DNA of 28,669 nt. Origin: Geobacter sp. GTDB taxonomy: Bacteria; Desulfobacterota; Desulfuromonadia; Geobacterales; Pseudopelobacteraceae. Below are positions 8,536 to 15,379 of the stretch, piece after piece (the stretch's first letter is position 1; every line of letters starts with the position of its first letter). The notes under the pieces were generated by a model. The model had not been told where the DNA came from. It was given only the letters and a program-made list of their open reading frames with translations, and made no database searches. The DNA lies in the NCBI GenBank assembly GCA_027346925.1, contig DAIERH010000006.1:1-28669 (forward strand), written 5' to 3'. The position numbers and the translations under genes were made by a program.

Positions 8536-8714
8536 GCCTCGATGGGAGCCGGTTCGCAGAGATTCTCGGCGCAGTTGGCCTCGGCTCCGCAGGTGAAGCA
8601 ATAGAACTTGGGATCGGTGGTGATGCGCGCGATCTCTTCGGTTTTCCCGTTGCTTTTGAGCATGCACATGTGGCTGTGGCGTGTTTCGCCGCAACGGCAG
8701 GTTGTTGTTGCCAT
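8532..8714 (-). CDS. Small Cys/His-rich protein, 60 residues, probable metal binder
   Basis: A 60-residue protein that I do not recognise. It has seven cysteines (6, 8, 17, 39, 42, 48, 53) and two nearby histidines (13, 15): CRCGETRHSHMC near the N-terminus, then CFTCG, and single Cys at 48 and 53. This spacing suggests one or two zinc or iron-sulfur sites of the zinc-ribbon or iron-binding zinc-finger kind. It is real by several signs: AAGGAGGA just upstream of the ATG at 8714, a good sigma-70-type promoter at 8750-8778, and an intact frame. It is antisense to the flanking polysaccharide genes and converges on the GT9 gene with overlapping stops, so it is probably a separate transcription unit. 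Function is unknown. Confidence 0.8.
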   Translation of the reverse strand: MATTTCRCGETRHSHMCMLKSNGKTEEIARITTDPKFYCFTCGAEANCAENLCEPAPIEA

Positions 8715-8749
8715 GTTTTATTCCTCCTTTTTTTGAGATGTTTTCCAGT

Positions 8750-8778
8750 TTTATATACCATCCTCACCATGCAGGCAA
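8750..8778 (-). promoter_or_regulatory. Predicted sigma-70-type promoter for the small Cys/His-rich gene
   Basis: On the minus strand, TTGCCT (8778-8773) is separated by 17 bases from TATAAA (8755-8750). The -10 matches the consensus at 5 of 6 positions and the -35 at 4 of 6. Transcription would begin near 8743, leaving a leader of about 29 bases that contains the AAGGAGGA ribosome site. The prediction is by eye only. Confidence 0.5.
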
Positions 8779-8901
8779 GCGCCCCTCCCGCCATTTCCCG
8801 GCGTCTCCTTCCCGGCGAGAGTTTTTTTGTTCGCAGACCACGGGCAAATATGGTACATTTTTGCGATTAATACCTAGAGGTCCTGGAGGAGAAACGCCCC
8901 C

Positions 8902-9972
8902 ATGCCATTCAAGCCCACATCCGTTCTCGTAACCGGCGGCGCCGGTTTCATCGGTTCGAACTTTATCCACGCCTTTATGGCAGCAAACCCGGAGTGCCGC
9001 GTCGTCAACCTGGATTGCCTTACCTATGCCGGCAACCTGGCGAACTTGAAGGGGGTCGAGCACCACGCCGGCTATCGCTTCGTCAGGGGTGACATCGGCG
9101 ATGCCGCCCTGGTGGCCCGCCTGCTGAAGGAGGAACGGATCGACAGCGTGGTGCATTTTGCCGCCGAATCCCACGTGGACCGCTCCATCAGCGGGCCGGA
9201 GATATTCGTGCGCACCAACGTGCTGGGGACCCAGACCCTGCTGGAGGAGAGTCGCAAGCACTGGCAGTCCGGTCTGGCGGCCGATTTCCGTTTCCTCCAG
9301 ATATCCACCGACGAGGTCTACGGCAGCCTGGGGGAGAGCGGCTTCTTTACCGAGACAACGCCACTGGCCCCAAACTCCCCCTATTCTGCCAGCAAGGCCG
9401 GGGCCGACCTGCTGGTGCGGGCCTACTTTGAAACCTACGGCCTGCCGACCCTCAACACCCGCTGTTCCAACAACTACGGCCCGTACCATTTCCCGGAAAA
9501 GCTGATCCCCCTCATGATCCACAACATCATCAACAGAAAGCCGCTGCCGGTCTACGGCGACGGCCTGAACGTGCGTGACTGGCTGCATGTGCGCGATCAT
9601 GCCGCGGCCGTGGAGACGGTGCTGAAGCAGGCCGAACCCGGTTCGGTCTACAATGTCGGCGGCAACAACGAGTGGCGCAACATCGACATCGTCAACCTGG
9701 TCTGCGACCTGCTGGACGGCCGCCTTAACCGGCAGGCCGGCGAGAACCGCCGGCTGATCACCTTTGTCAAGGACCGCCCCGGCCATGACCGGCGCTACGC
9801 CATCGACGCCTCGAAACTCAAGCGCGATCTGGGCTGGGAACCGTCCTACACCTTCGAGCGGGGCATCGCAGAGACCATCGACTGGTATCTGGCCAATCAG
9901 GAGTGGGTAGGGGAGGTGACCTCCGGTTCCTACCGCGACTATTATACCCAGCAGTACGGAGAGCGCTCATGA
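8902..9972 (+). CDS. rfbB: dTDP-glucose 4,6-dehydratase
   Basis: RfbB/RmlB, 356 residues, the usual family length. It converts dTDP-glucose to dTDP-4-keto-6-deoxyglucose with bound NAD, the second step of dTDP-L-rhamnose synthesis, in the cytoplasm. The NAD-binding motif is TGGAGFIGSNF near residue 11. The active site reads STDEVYGS (T136, D137, E138: the Asp-Glu pair of dehydratases) and YSASKAG (Y161, K165). HFAAESHVDRS is also family-specific. The ATG at 8902 follows GGAGGAG at 8885-8891. It overlaps rfbD by ATGA. The genes for the first and third steps (rfbA, rfbC) are not in the window. The start of this unit after the divergent small gene suggests its own promoter, but none stood out clearly. 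Confidence 0.96.
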   Translation: MPFKPTSVLVTGGAGFIGSNFIHAFMAANPECRVVNLDCLTYAGNLANLKGVEHHAGYRFVRGDIGDAALVARLLKEERIDSVVHFAAESHVDRSISGPEIFVRTNVLGTQTLLEESRKHWQSGLAADFRFLQISTDEVYGSLGESGFFTETTPLAPNSPYSASKAGADLLVRAYFETYGLPTLNTRCSNNYGPYHFPEKLIPLMIHNIINRKPLPVYGDGLNVRDWLHVRDHAAAVETVLKQAEPGSVYNVGGNNEWRNIDIVNLVCDLLDGRLNRQAGENRRLITFVKDRPGHDRRYAIDASKLKRDLGWEPSYTFERGIAETIDWYLANQEWVGEVTSGSYRDYYTQQYGERS

Positions 9973-10799
9973 TCCTCGTTGTTGGTGCGAACGGCATGCT
10001 CGGACGGGACCTGATGACCCTTTTGGGCAGTCGGGCGCGGGGCGTCGATATCGACGACATCGACATTACCGACCTTCAGTCCACCGAGCGCGTGGTGCGG
10101 GCCCTGCATCCGTCGGTGGTGGTCAACTGCGCCGCCTACACCGATGTGGACGGCTGCGAGGCCAATGTGGAGACCGCCATGCAGGTCAATGGCGAAGGGG
10201 TGGGGCACCTGGCCATGGCGACCCGCACGATCGGTGCGAGGCTGGTGCAGATCAGCACCGATTATGTCTTTGACGGCGCCAAGGGGAGCCCCTACCTGGA
10301 GGATGATCCCCCCTGTCCGCTGAACGTCTACGGCGAATCAAAGCTGGCCGGCGAGATGAATGCCGCCGTCAATCCCGACCATCTCATCGTGCGCACCCAA
10401 TGGCTGTACGGCCGGCACGGCAAGAATTTCGTCGAGACCATGCTGCGCCTGGCACGGGAAAAGGATGAATTGACGGTGGTGGATGACCAGTTCGGCTCGC
10501 CCACCTGGACCGTGGACCTGGCACGGGCCATCGTTGCCTTGATCGATACGGGCTGCACGGGCATCTATCACGCAGCCAACGCAGGTTTCTGCTCGTGGAA
10601 CGGCTTTGCCCGCGCCATTTTCCAGGAAACGGGCGTGGACATTCCGGTGCGTGGCATGACCACCGAACAGTTGAATCGCCCGGCGCGGCGGCCGCTCTAT
10701 TCGACGCTCGATTGCACCAGGCTGGAGCAGGATGCCGGTTTCCGGCCACAGCCGTGGCGCGACGCCCTGCGGGCGTATCTGGTCGAGCGGACCACATAA
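9969..10799 (+). CDS. rfbD: dTDP-4-dehydrorhamnose reductase
   Basis: RfbD/RmlD, 276 residues, slightly shorter than typical. It reduces dTDP-4-keto-L-rhamnose to dTDP-L-rhamnose, the last step of the pathway. The NAD(P)H-binding motif GANGMLG is at residues 6-12, NCAAYTDVDGCE and ISTDYVFDG are diagnostic of the family, and the catalytic YxxxK is Y121-K125 in VYGESKLAGE. The ATG at 9969 overlaps the rfbB stop as ATGA, showing coupling. The stop at 10797-10799 lies seven bases before the palindromic repeat copy B. Together with rfbB it supplies the rhamnose donor, probably for one or more of the GT2/GT4 enzymes upstream. Confidence 0.95.
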   Translation: MILVVGANGMLGRDLMTLLGSRARGVDIDDIDITDLQSTERVVRALHPSVVVNCAAYTDVDGCEANVETAMQVNGEGVGHLAMATRTIGARLVQISTDYVFDGAKGSPYLEDDPPCPLNVYGESKLAGEMNAAVNPDHLIVRTQWLYGRHGKNFVETMLRLAREKDELTVVDDQFGSPTWTVDLARAIVALIDTGCTGIYHAANAGFCSWNGFARAIFQETGVDIPVRGMTTEQLNRPARRPLYSTLDCTRLEQDAGFRPQPWRDALRAYLVERTT

Positions 10800-10805
10800 C
10801 CATAA

Positions 10806-10980
10806 CCTGAATCCGTGACGCCTTCACGGCTCCTCTCGCTTAGAATGCCTCAGCTCCGACGTTTCAGGTCTGAGGTATGACTCTGGCGGAGTTCACCCGG
10901 GAGAGCCGGCATGTTCTCCGTGGACGGCGATTGGCTCCGGCATTTCGCTCGCCCCGCCGTTCTGGCATCACGGATTCAGG
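10806..10980. repeat. Dispersed palindromic repeat, copy B, MITE-like with 13-bp perfect terminal inverted repeats
   Basis: A 175-base element that begins CCTGAATCCGTGA (10806-10818) and ends with its exact reverse complement TCACGGATTCAGG (10968-10980). Complementarity continues inward with mismatches for roughly 45 bases per arm (ACGCC/GGCAT, CTCGCT/AGCGAG, AATGCC/GGCATT). CATAA is found immediately outside both ends (10801-10805 and 10981-10985), like a 5-bp target duplication, although the left CATAAC is itself a tandem repeat of the preceding six bases. The reverse complement aligns with the repeat at 5852-5981. It fills the gap between rfbD and the cupin gene. No open frame inside looks real. 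Confidence 0.82.
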
Positions 10981-11003
10981 CATAAAAACCGGGGGAGAAT
11001 CGT

Positions 11004-11363
11004 ATGGAGCGGGGTGAACGTCCGTGGGGCACCTATACCGTGCTGGACGAGAACAACAGCTACAAGATAAAACGCATCGAGGTCAAGCCCGGCGAGCGGC
11101 TGTCGCTCCAGAAGCACCACCATCGCAGCGAGCACTGGATCGTGGTGTCGGGTATTGCCAAGGTTACCTGCGGCGAGGAAGAATATTTCGTCAACGTCAA
11201 CGAGTCCACCTTCATCCCCATCGGCCGTAATCACCGTCTGGAAAACCCGGGCAAGATCCCGTTGGTGATCATCGAGGTGCAGAGCGGCGAATACCTGGGT
11301 GAGGACGACATCGTCCGTTTCGATGACGACTATAACCGCTGCGAAGTACCCGATGGTGTTTGA
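11004..11363 (+). CDS. Stand-alone type II phosphomannose isomerase cupin (ManC C-terminal domain equivalent)
   Basis: A 119-residue single-domain cupin. It matches the C-terminal isomerase domain of bifunctional mannose-1-phosphate guanylyltransferase/mannose-6-phosphate isomerase along its whole length: RPWGTYTVLDE, IKRIEVKPGERLSLQKHHHR, SEHWIVVSG, FIPIGRNHRLENPG, IEVQSGEYLGEDDIVRFDD. The metal ligands should be in HHHRSEH and the later NHR. It would interconvert fructose-6-phosphate and mannose-6-phosphate. The guanylyltransferase at 11891-12967 lacks this domain, so the two proteins together replace one fused enzyme. GGGGGAGA lies five bases before the ATG at 11004. The 3' end overlaps the lipoprotein gene, and a palindromic repeat ends 23 bases upstream. 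Confidence 0.9.
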   Translation: MERGERPWGTYTVLDENNSYKIKRIEVKPGERLSLQKHHHRSEHWIVVSGIAKVTCGEEEYFVNVNESTFIPIGRNHRLENPGKIPLVIIEVQSGEYLGEDDIVRFDDDYNRCEVPDGV

Positions 11364-11880
11364 AGTTGTTGTGAACAGATTACGCGCACCGGTTGGCATG
11401 ATCGTCCTGCTGCTGGCGGGGCTCTTGGCCGGATGTGCCGCCACTGCCACCACGGTCATGGATGAAGAGGTTGTCACCAACCAGAAGCACATGTCATCCT
11501 ACAATGCCCTGATCATCCATGACCTTGAACTTAAGCGGGAACTCTACACCGATGTCCCCGAGGCGCGCATGGGCAAGCGGGAGCGGCGCTACGCCCAGAT
11601 GCCCTCCCTGCTCAGCGAACATATCCAGCGCTATGTCAAGACCTACCAGGAGGTGTCGCGGGACGGGGAACCGTCCGCGACCACCCTGGTGCTGAGGGGG
11701 AGATTCACCCGGATGGGGCGCTTCAAGATGTCGCTCGAAGCCCAGCTCGTGGACGGGGGGACCGGGCAGGAGGTGGCCCACTTCCGGCAGACCCTGTGGG
11801 ATGTCTTCGACACCACGGAGGGGATCGACCGCCTGGGGCGTCAGATAGCCGAGTTCATCGACCGTATCCAGTACAAATAG
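11353..11880 (+). CDS. Predicted outer-membrane lipoprotein of unknown function
   Basis: A 175-residue protein with a type II signal peptide: a basic NRLR, a hydrophobic core (MIVLLLAGLLAGC) and a lipobox LAGC ending at C28. The residues after the Cys are AAT, with no Asp at +2, so outer-membrane sorting is expected. The mature part is about 147 residues, mixed alpha/beta in appearance, with LVLRGRFTRMG, EAQLVDGGTGQEVAHF and a final helix. It is reminiscent of DUF4410-like lipoproteins, but I am not sure of the family. The start may instead be GTG at 11371, which gives a textbook signal peptide. The gene overlaps the cupin by 11 bases and precedes manC by ten, so it belongs to the same operon. 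Confidence 0.75.
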   Translation: MVFEVVVNRLRAPVGMIVLLLAGLLAGCAATATTVMDEEVVTNQKHMSSYNALIIHDLELKRELYTDVPEARMGKRERRYAQMPSLLSEHIQRYVKTYQEVSRDGEPSATTLVLRGRFTRMGRFKMSLEAQLVDGGTGQEVAHFRQTLWDVFDTTEGIDRLGRQIAEFIDRIQYK

Positions 11881-11890
11881 GAGTTAAATC

Positions 11891-12967
11891 GTGTATATCG
11901 TCATCCTCGCGGGCGGTTCGGGGACCCGCTTCTGGCCCTTGTCCCGCGCCGCGCGACCGAAACAGCTCATCTCCATCACCGGCGACCGCACCATGCTCCA
12001 ACGGACGGTGGAGCGGGTGCTGCCCCTCAAGCCCAAGCGCATTCTGATCGTCACCAACGTGCTTCAGGCCGGGGAAACGGAATGTCAGGTCGCGGGATAT
12101 CACCATGGTGTGCCCATCGATGTGATCGCCGAGCCCGCTGCACGGAATACCGCCCCCGCCATCGGCCTGGCCGCAACCATCATCGCCGCCCATGACCCGG
12201 CCGGGGTGATGGCGGTCCTGCCGGCAGACCATTTTATCAAGGATGAGGAGGCGTTGCGCGAGACCCTTGTTGCGGCTTCGCATGCGGCCCGTAACGGTTA
12301 CCTGGTGACCCTCGGCATTCTGCCTTCCCGGCCGGAGACCGGTTACGGCTATATCGAGGCTGATGTGGACCTGCGCGGAACAGGGCCGTTCCCGGTCAGG
12401 CGCTTTGTGGAGAAACCCCCCCTGGAAGAGGCTGTCCGTTATCTCGACAGCGGTAATTTCTTTTGGAACAGCGGCATGTTTATCTGGCGGGCCGACACGA
12501 TCCTGTCCGAGATCGCCGTGCACCTGCCCGGCCTGGCCCGGTCGCTGGCGAATATCACCTTTACCGGGGATGTCTGGGAACTGTCCGACCTGGACAACCA
12601 GATCGAGGCGACCTACCGCGACGTTGCAAACGTTTCCATAGATTACGGGGTCATGGAGAAATCGGCCCGTGTCCAGGTGCTGCCGGCGGAGATGGGATGG
12701 AGCGACGTGGGGAGTTGGAGCGCCCTGCCCGAGGTGGTTGCACCGGATGCCAACGGTACGGTCTGCATCAACGCCGCCGCACATATTGCCATCGATTCGT
12801 CCGACTGCCTGATCTACGCCGACAACCGGGTTGTAGCGACGGTCGGGGTGCAGGGCCTGATCGTGGTATCGACCCCGGATGCATTGCTGGTGTGCGGCCG
12901 GGAGCGGGCCCAGGATGTGAAACGAGTAGTGGAGGAGTTGTCCAGGAAGGGCAGCGACTGTCTATGA
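11891..12967 (+). CDS. manC: Mannose-1-phosphate guanylyltransferase (GMP-only form)
   Basis: A 358-residue enzyme making GDP-mannose from mannose-1-phosphate and GTP. The pyrophosphorylase signature GGSGTRFWPLSRAARPKQ is at residues 8-25. AEPAARNTAPAIGLAA, the FVEKPP sugar-binding motif and SIDYGVMEK follow in the usual order. It ends after the left-handed-helix-like region (STPDALLVCGRERAQDVKRVV), where bifunctional enzymes of ~470 residues continue into a cupin; that domain is encoded separately at 11004-11363. The start is GTG at 11891 with AGGAG six bases upstream, partly inside the preceding TAG. It overlaps the histidine kinase gene by ATGA. GDP-mannose would feed mannosyl transfer or GDP-sugar derivatives for the polysaccharide. 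Confidence 0.94.
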   Translation: MYIVILAGGSGTRFWPLSRAARPKQLISITGDRTMLQRTVERVLPLKPKRILIVTNVLQAGETECQVAGYHHGVPIDVIAEPAARNTAPAIGLAATIIAAHDPAGVMAVLPADHFIKDEEALRETLVAASHAARNGYLVTLGILPSRPETGYGYIEADVDLRGTGPFPVRRFVEKPPLEEAVRYLDSGNFFWNSGMFIWRADTILSEIAVHLPGLARSLANITFTGDVWELSDLDNQIEATYRDVANVSIDYGVMEKSARVQVLPAEMGWSDVGSWSALPEVVAPDANGTVCINAAAHIAIDSSDCLIYADNRVVATVGVQGLIVVSTPDALLVCGRERAQDVKRVVEELSRKGSDCL

Positions 12968-14142
12968 TTACAGGCATGGTGGACATGGGCGGTTCCGGGG
13001 CGGCATGCACCCGGTTTGCGGCGGTTGAGCGGGTGGGCGCGCGGGAGCTTGAACGGCAGTACCTCGCGGTCCGGGCGGATAAACTGTTCGATGCCCTGAT
13101 GCAGGCTACGCCGGATTATGTCCTGCTCGTCAACAGTCAGCGGCAGATAGTGACGGTCAACCGCAACGTGCTGAACGTCGCGGGAGCGGCAACCCCGGAA
13201 AGCCTGCTCGGCAAACGACCGGGCGAGGCATTCAACTGCATCCACTCCCGTGATACATCCGAAGGGTGCGGCACCGGTACCTACTGCAGCGTGTGCGGCG
13301 GCATGCAAGCCATACTCGATTGCCAGGAAACCGGCAATCAGGCGGTTCGGGAATGTCATGTCAACCTGAATGGCGACGAGCAAACGGCCATTGACCTGTT
13401 GACCGTGGCGACGCCGATCACGATCGGCGACACGGAATTCATCGTGCTCGTCATGCGGGATATCAGCAGCGAGAAACGGCGCGAGTTGCTCGAACGGTTT
13501 TTTTTCCACGATGTGATCAACTCGGCGGGCGGCATCTACGGTCTGGCCTGCATGTTGGCGGAAGACGAAAACCTGCCGGAGCAGGTCCAGAGGGAACATA
13601 AGAACTGGCTGGTTGAGTTGTCGGAGAAACTCCTCGATGATATTCGCAATCAGCGTAAGCTCCTTGCCGCTGAAAAGGGGGAGTTCGTGCCGGAATGCGC
13701 CAACATGAGCGTCCGCACCGTACTGACCGAAGTCCTTAACCTGTACCGCCATCACGAAAAGGCCCCCGGCAGGGTGCTGCAATTGGCCGACGGCCGGGAT
13801 TACACGGTCTTCAGTGATGCCTCGGTAGTGCGCCGGATCATCGGCAACATGACCATCAACGCCCTGGAGGCGACGCAGACGGGCGGTGCGGTAACACTGT
13901 CGGCACGCTCGGACGGCTCATGGGTGACGATCGAGGTGCACAACCCCGGCGAGATGGCCGCCGATGTCCAACTGCAGCTCTTTAACCGTTCATTCAGCAC
14001 CAAGGCGGCATCGGGACGAGGCATCGGGACCTACTGCATGAAGCTGTTCGGCGAGCGTTACCTGAAGGGCCGGGTATCATTCAGGAGCAATCGCGAAGAG
14101 GGGACCGTGTTCTCTTTCTCATTGCCGGCAATTGAGGGATAA
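12964..14142 (+). CDS. PAS-domain sensor histidine kinase with a Cys cluster
   Basis: A 392-residue protein with no clear membrane segment, so probably cytoplasmic. A PAS domain spans about 40-165 (TPDYVLLVNSQRQIVTVNRN; MRDISSEKRR at its end). Inserted in it is a Cys cluster, C92, C102, C108, C111 and C120, including GCGTGTYCSVCGG. The phosphoacceptor is probably H182 in FFFHDVINSAGG, a variant H-box. The ATPase domain has the N box around N299 (IIGNMTINALEA), a degenerate G1 (HNPGEM in place of the usual DxGxG) and a good G2 (GRGIGTYCMKLF). The ATG at 12964 overlaps the manC stop as ATGA. No response regulator is adjacent. The Cys cluster suggests redox or metal sensing, which is inference. 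Confidence 0.87.
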   Translation: MITGMVDMGGSGAACTRFAAVERVGARELERQYLAVRADKLFDALMQATPDYVLLVNSQRQIVTVNRNVLNVAGAATPESLLGKRPGEAFNCIHSRDTSEGCGTGTYCSVCGGMQAILDCQETGNQAVRECHVNLNGDEQTAIDLLTVATPITIGDTEFIVLVMRDISSEKRRELLERFFFHDVINSAGGIYGLACMLAEDENLPEQVQREHKNWLVELSEKLLDDIRNQRKLLAAEKGEFVPECANMSVRTVLTEVLNLYRHHEKAPGRVLQLADGRDYTVFSDASVVRRIIGNMTINALEATQTGGAVTLSARSDGSWVTIEVHNPGEMAADVQLQLFNRSFSTKAASGRGIGTYCMKLFGERYLKGRVSFRSNREEGTVFSFSLPAIEG

Positions 14143-14158
14143 TATTTTTTTGCCATCA

Positions 14159-14191
14159 TTGTCAACCCGCATTATGGCGCATGGTTGACAA
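14159..14191. promoter_or_regulatory. BirA (biotin repressor) operator upstream of bioF
   Basis: TTGTCAACC (14159-14167) and its exact reverse complement GGTTGACAA (14183-14191) are 15 bases apart; one further flanking pair (A14158/T14192) extends the arms to 10 bp. This closely matches the known BirA box TTGTAAACC-N14-16-GGTTTACAA. It ends 18 bases before the bioF start codon. A weak promoter may overlap it, with TTGCCA at 14150-14155 and TATGGC at 14173-14178. Binding of biotinoyl-AMP-loaded BirA would then block the operon when biotin is plentiful. Confidence 0.88.
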
Positions 14192-14209
14192 TTGGGGAGT
14201 GGGGTGTTC

Positions 14210-15379
14210 ATGCGGATACGGGAAGAATTGGAACAGATACGGAAAAAGGGCTTATACCGCTCGACGCGCCTGATCGGGGGGCGCCAGTCAACACGGGTGC
14301 TGCTGGATGGACGTGAGGTGCTCATGCTCTGCTCCAACAACTATCTGGGACTTGCCGACCATCCCGCACTCAGCAGGGCCGCCACGGCCGCCACGGAGCG
14401 GTATGGCACCTCCAGCGGCGCCTCGCGGCTGGTGTCGGGCACCATGGAGTTGCATCAACAGCTGGAGGCAGGGGTGGCCAGTTTCAAACAAACCGGGGCA
14501 GGTTTGGCATTCAACAGCGGGTATTGCGCCAACACCGGCATCATCGCCGCCCTGGCCGGGCGTGGGGACGTCATCTTCTCGGATCGTCTCAACCATGCCA
14601 GCATCGTTGACGGCGCACTGTTGTCCGGTGCCCGGCTGGTGCGCTATCCCCACTGCGATCATGGTGCACTGGAGCGGTTGCTGGCAAAACACCGCGGCAC
14701 TGGCCGCTGCCTGATCGTAAGCGACGGCGTCTTCAGCATGGATGGGGACATTGCGCCGCTCAGGGAACTGGTCAGCCTCAAGAAGGCCCATGACGCCCTG
14801 CTGATGGTGGATGACGCCCACGGCAGCGGCGTGCTCGGCAGCAACGGGCGGGGCTGCGCGGAACTGCTCGCCGTCATGGGCGACGTGGATATTCATATGG
14901 GCACGTTCGGCAAGGCCCTGGGAAGTTTCGGCGCATACGCGGCCATATCCGCTGAATTGCGGGAATTGCTGGTCAACCGGGCCCGCAGCTTCATTTTCTC
15001 CACCTCCTTGCCTCCGGCCGTGCTGGCCGCCTCGCTGGCGGCACTGGAACTGGTCCGATCGCCTGAGGGGCGGGAACTCAGGGAACGGCTTAGCGCCAAC
15101 ACATCCCTGTTCAAGAGATTACTCAACGATGCCGGTTTCTCCACGGGCAACGCTACAACCCAGATCGTGCCGATCATGTGCGGCGATGCGGAGGTGACCA
15201 TGCGCTTCTCCGAGCAGTTGCTGGAGAATGGTATCTTTGTCCAGGGGATCCGCCCACCGACTGTACCCGCCGGTGCCTGCCGACTGCGCTGCACGGTCAT
15301 GGCCACCCACACTCAGGAAGAACTGACCTGGGCCGCCGAGCGGATCACTGTCGTCGCCAGGCGCCTGGGGGTGATCTGA
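14210..15379 (+). CDS. bioF: 8-amino-7-oxononanoate synthase
   Basis: BioF, 389 residues, the normal length. It is a PLP-dependent alpha-oxoamine synthase joining pimeloyl-ACP (or CoA) and L-alanine to give 8-amino-7-oxononanoate with CO2 release. The PLP lysine is K235 in GTFGKALGSFG. VDDAHGSGVLG holds the cofactor-binding Asp and His, and CSNNYLGLADHP and YGTSSGASRLVSGT are family motifs near the N-terminus. The ATG at 14210 is preceded by GGGGAG and GGGGTG; an in-frame TTG at 14192 lies inside the BirA operator and is unlikely. It is the first gene of bioF-bioH-bioC and overlaps bioH by one base (TGATG). Family relatives such as KBL are excluded only by context, but the BirA box and the neighbours make BioF firm. 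Confidence 0.95.
   Translation: MRIREELEQIRKKGLYRSTRLIGGRQSTRVLLDGREVLMLCSNNYLGLADHPALSRAATAATERYGTSSGASRLVSGTMELHQQLEAGVASFKQTGAGLAFNSGYCANTGIIAALAGRGDVIFSDRLNHASIVDGALLSGARLVRYPHCDHGALERLLAKHRGTGRCLIVSDGVFSMDGDIAPLRELVSLKKAHDALLMVDDAHGSGVLGSNGRGCAELLAVMGDVDIHMGTFGKALGSFGAYAAISAELRELLVNRARSFIFSTSLPPAVLAASLAALELVRSPEGRELRERLSANTSLFKRLLNDAGFSTGNATTQIVPIMCGDAEVTMRFSEQLLENGIFVQGIRPPTVPAGACRLRCTVMATHTQEELTWAAERITVVARRLGVI

Noticed and set aside
11299..11352. Upstream GTG start for the lipoprotein
   Set aside because: It adds 18 residues before the signal peptide and overlaps the cupin gene by 65 bases; ATG 11353 or GTG 11371 gives a normal lipoprotein N-terminus.
12463..12963. N-terminal extension of the histidine kinase frame into manC
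   Set aside because: The extension is the wrong frame of manC and has no domain. The ATG at 12964 overlaps the manC stop as ATGA and fits operon spacing.
14121..14150. Intrinsic terminator after the histidine kinase: palindrome ATTGCCGGCAAT followed by a T-run
   Set aside because: The palindrome has no loop, lies within the coding end, and is separated from the T-run by a dozen bases, so it would not form a normal terminator.
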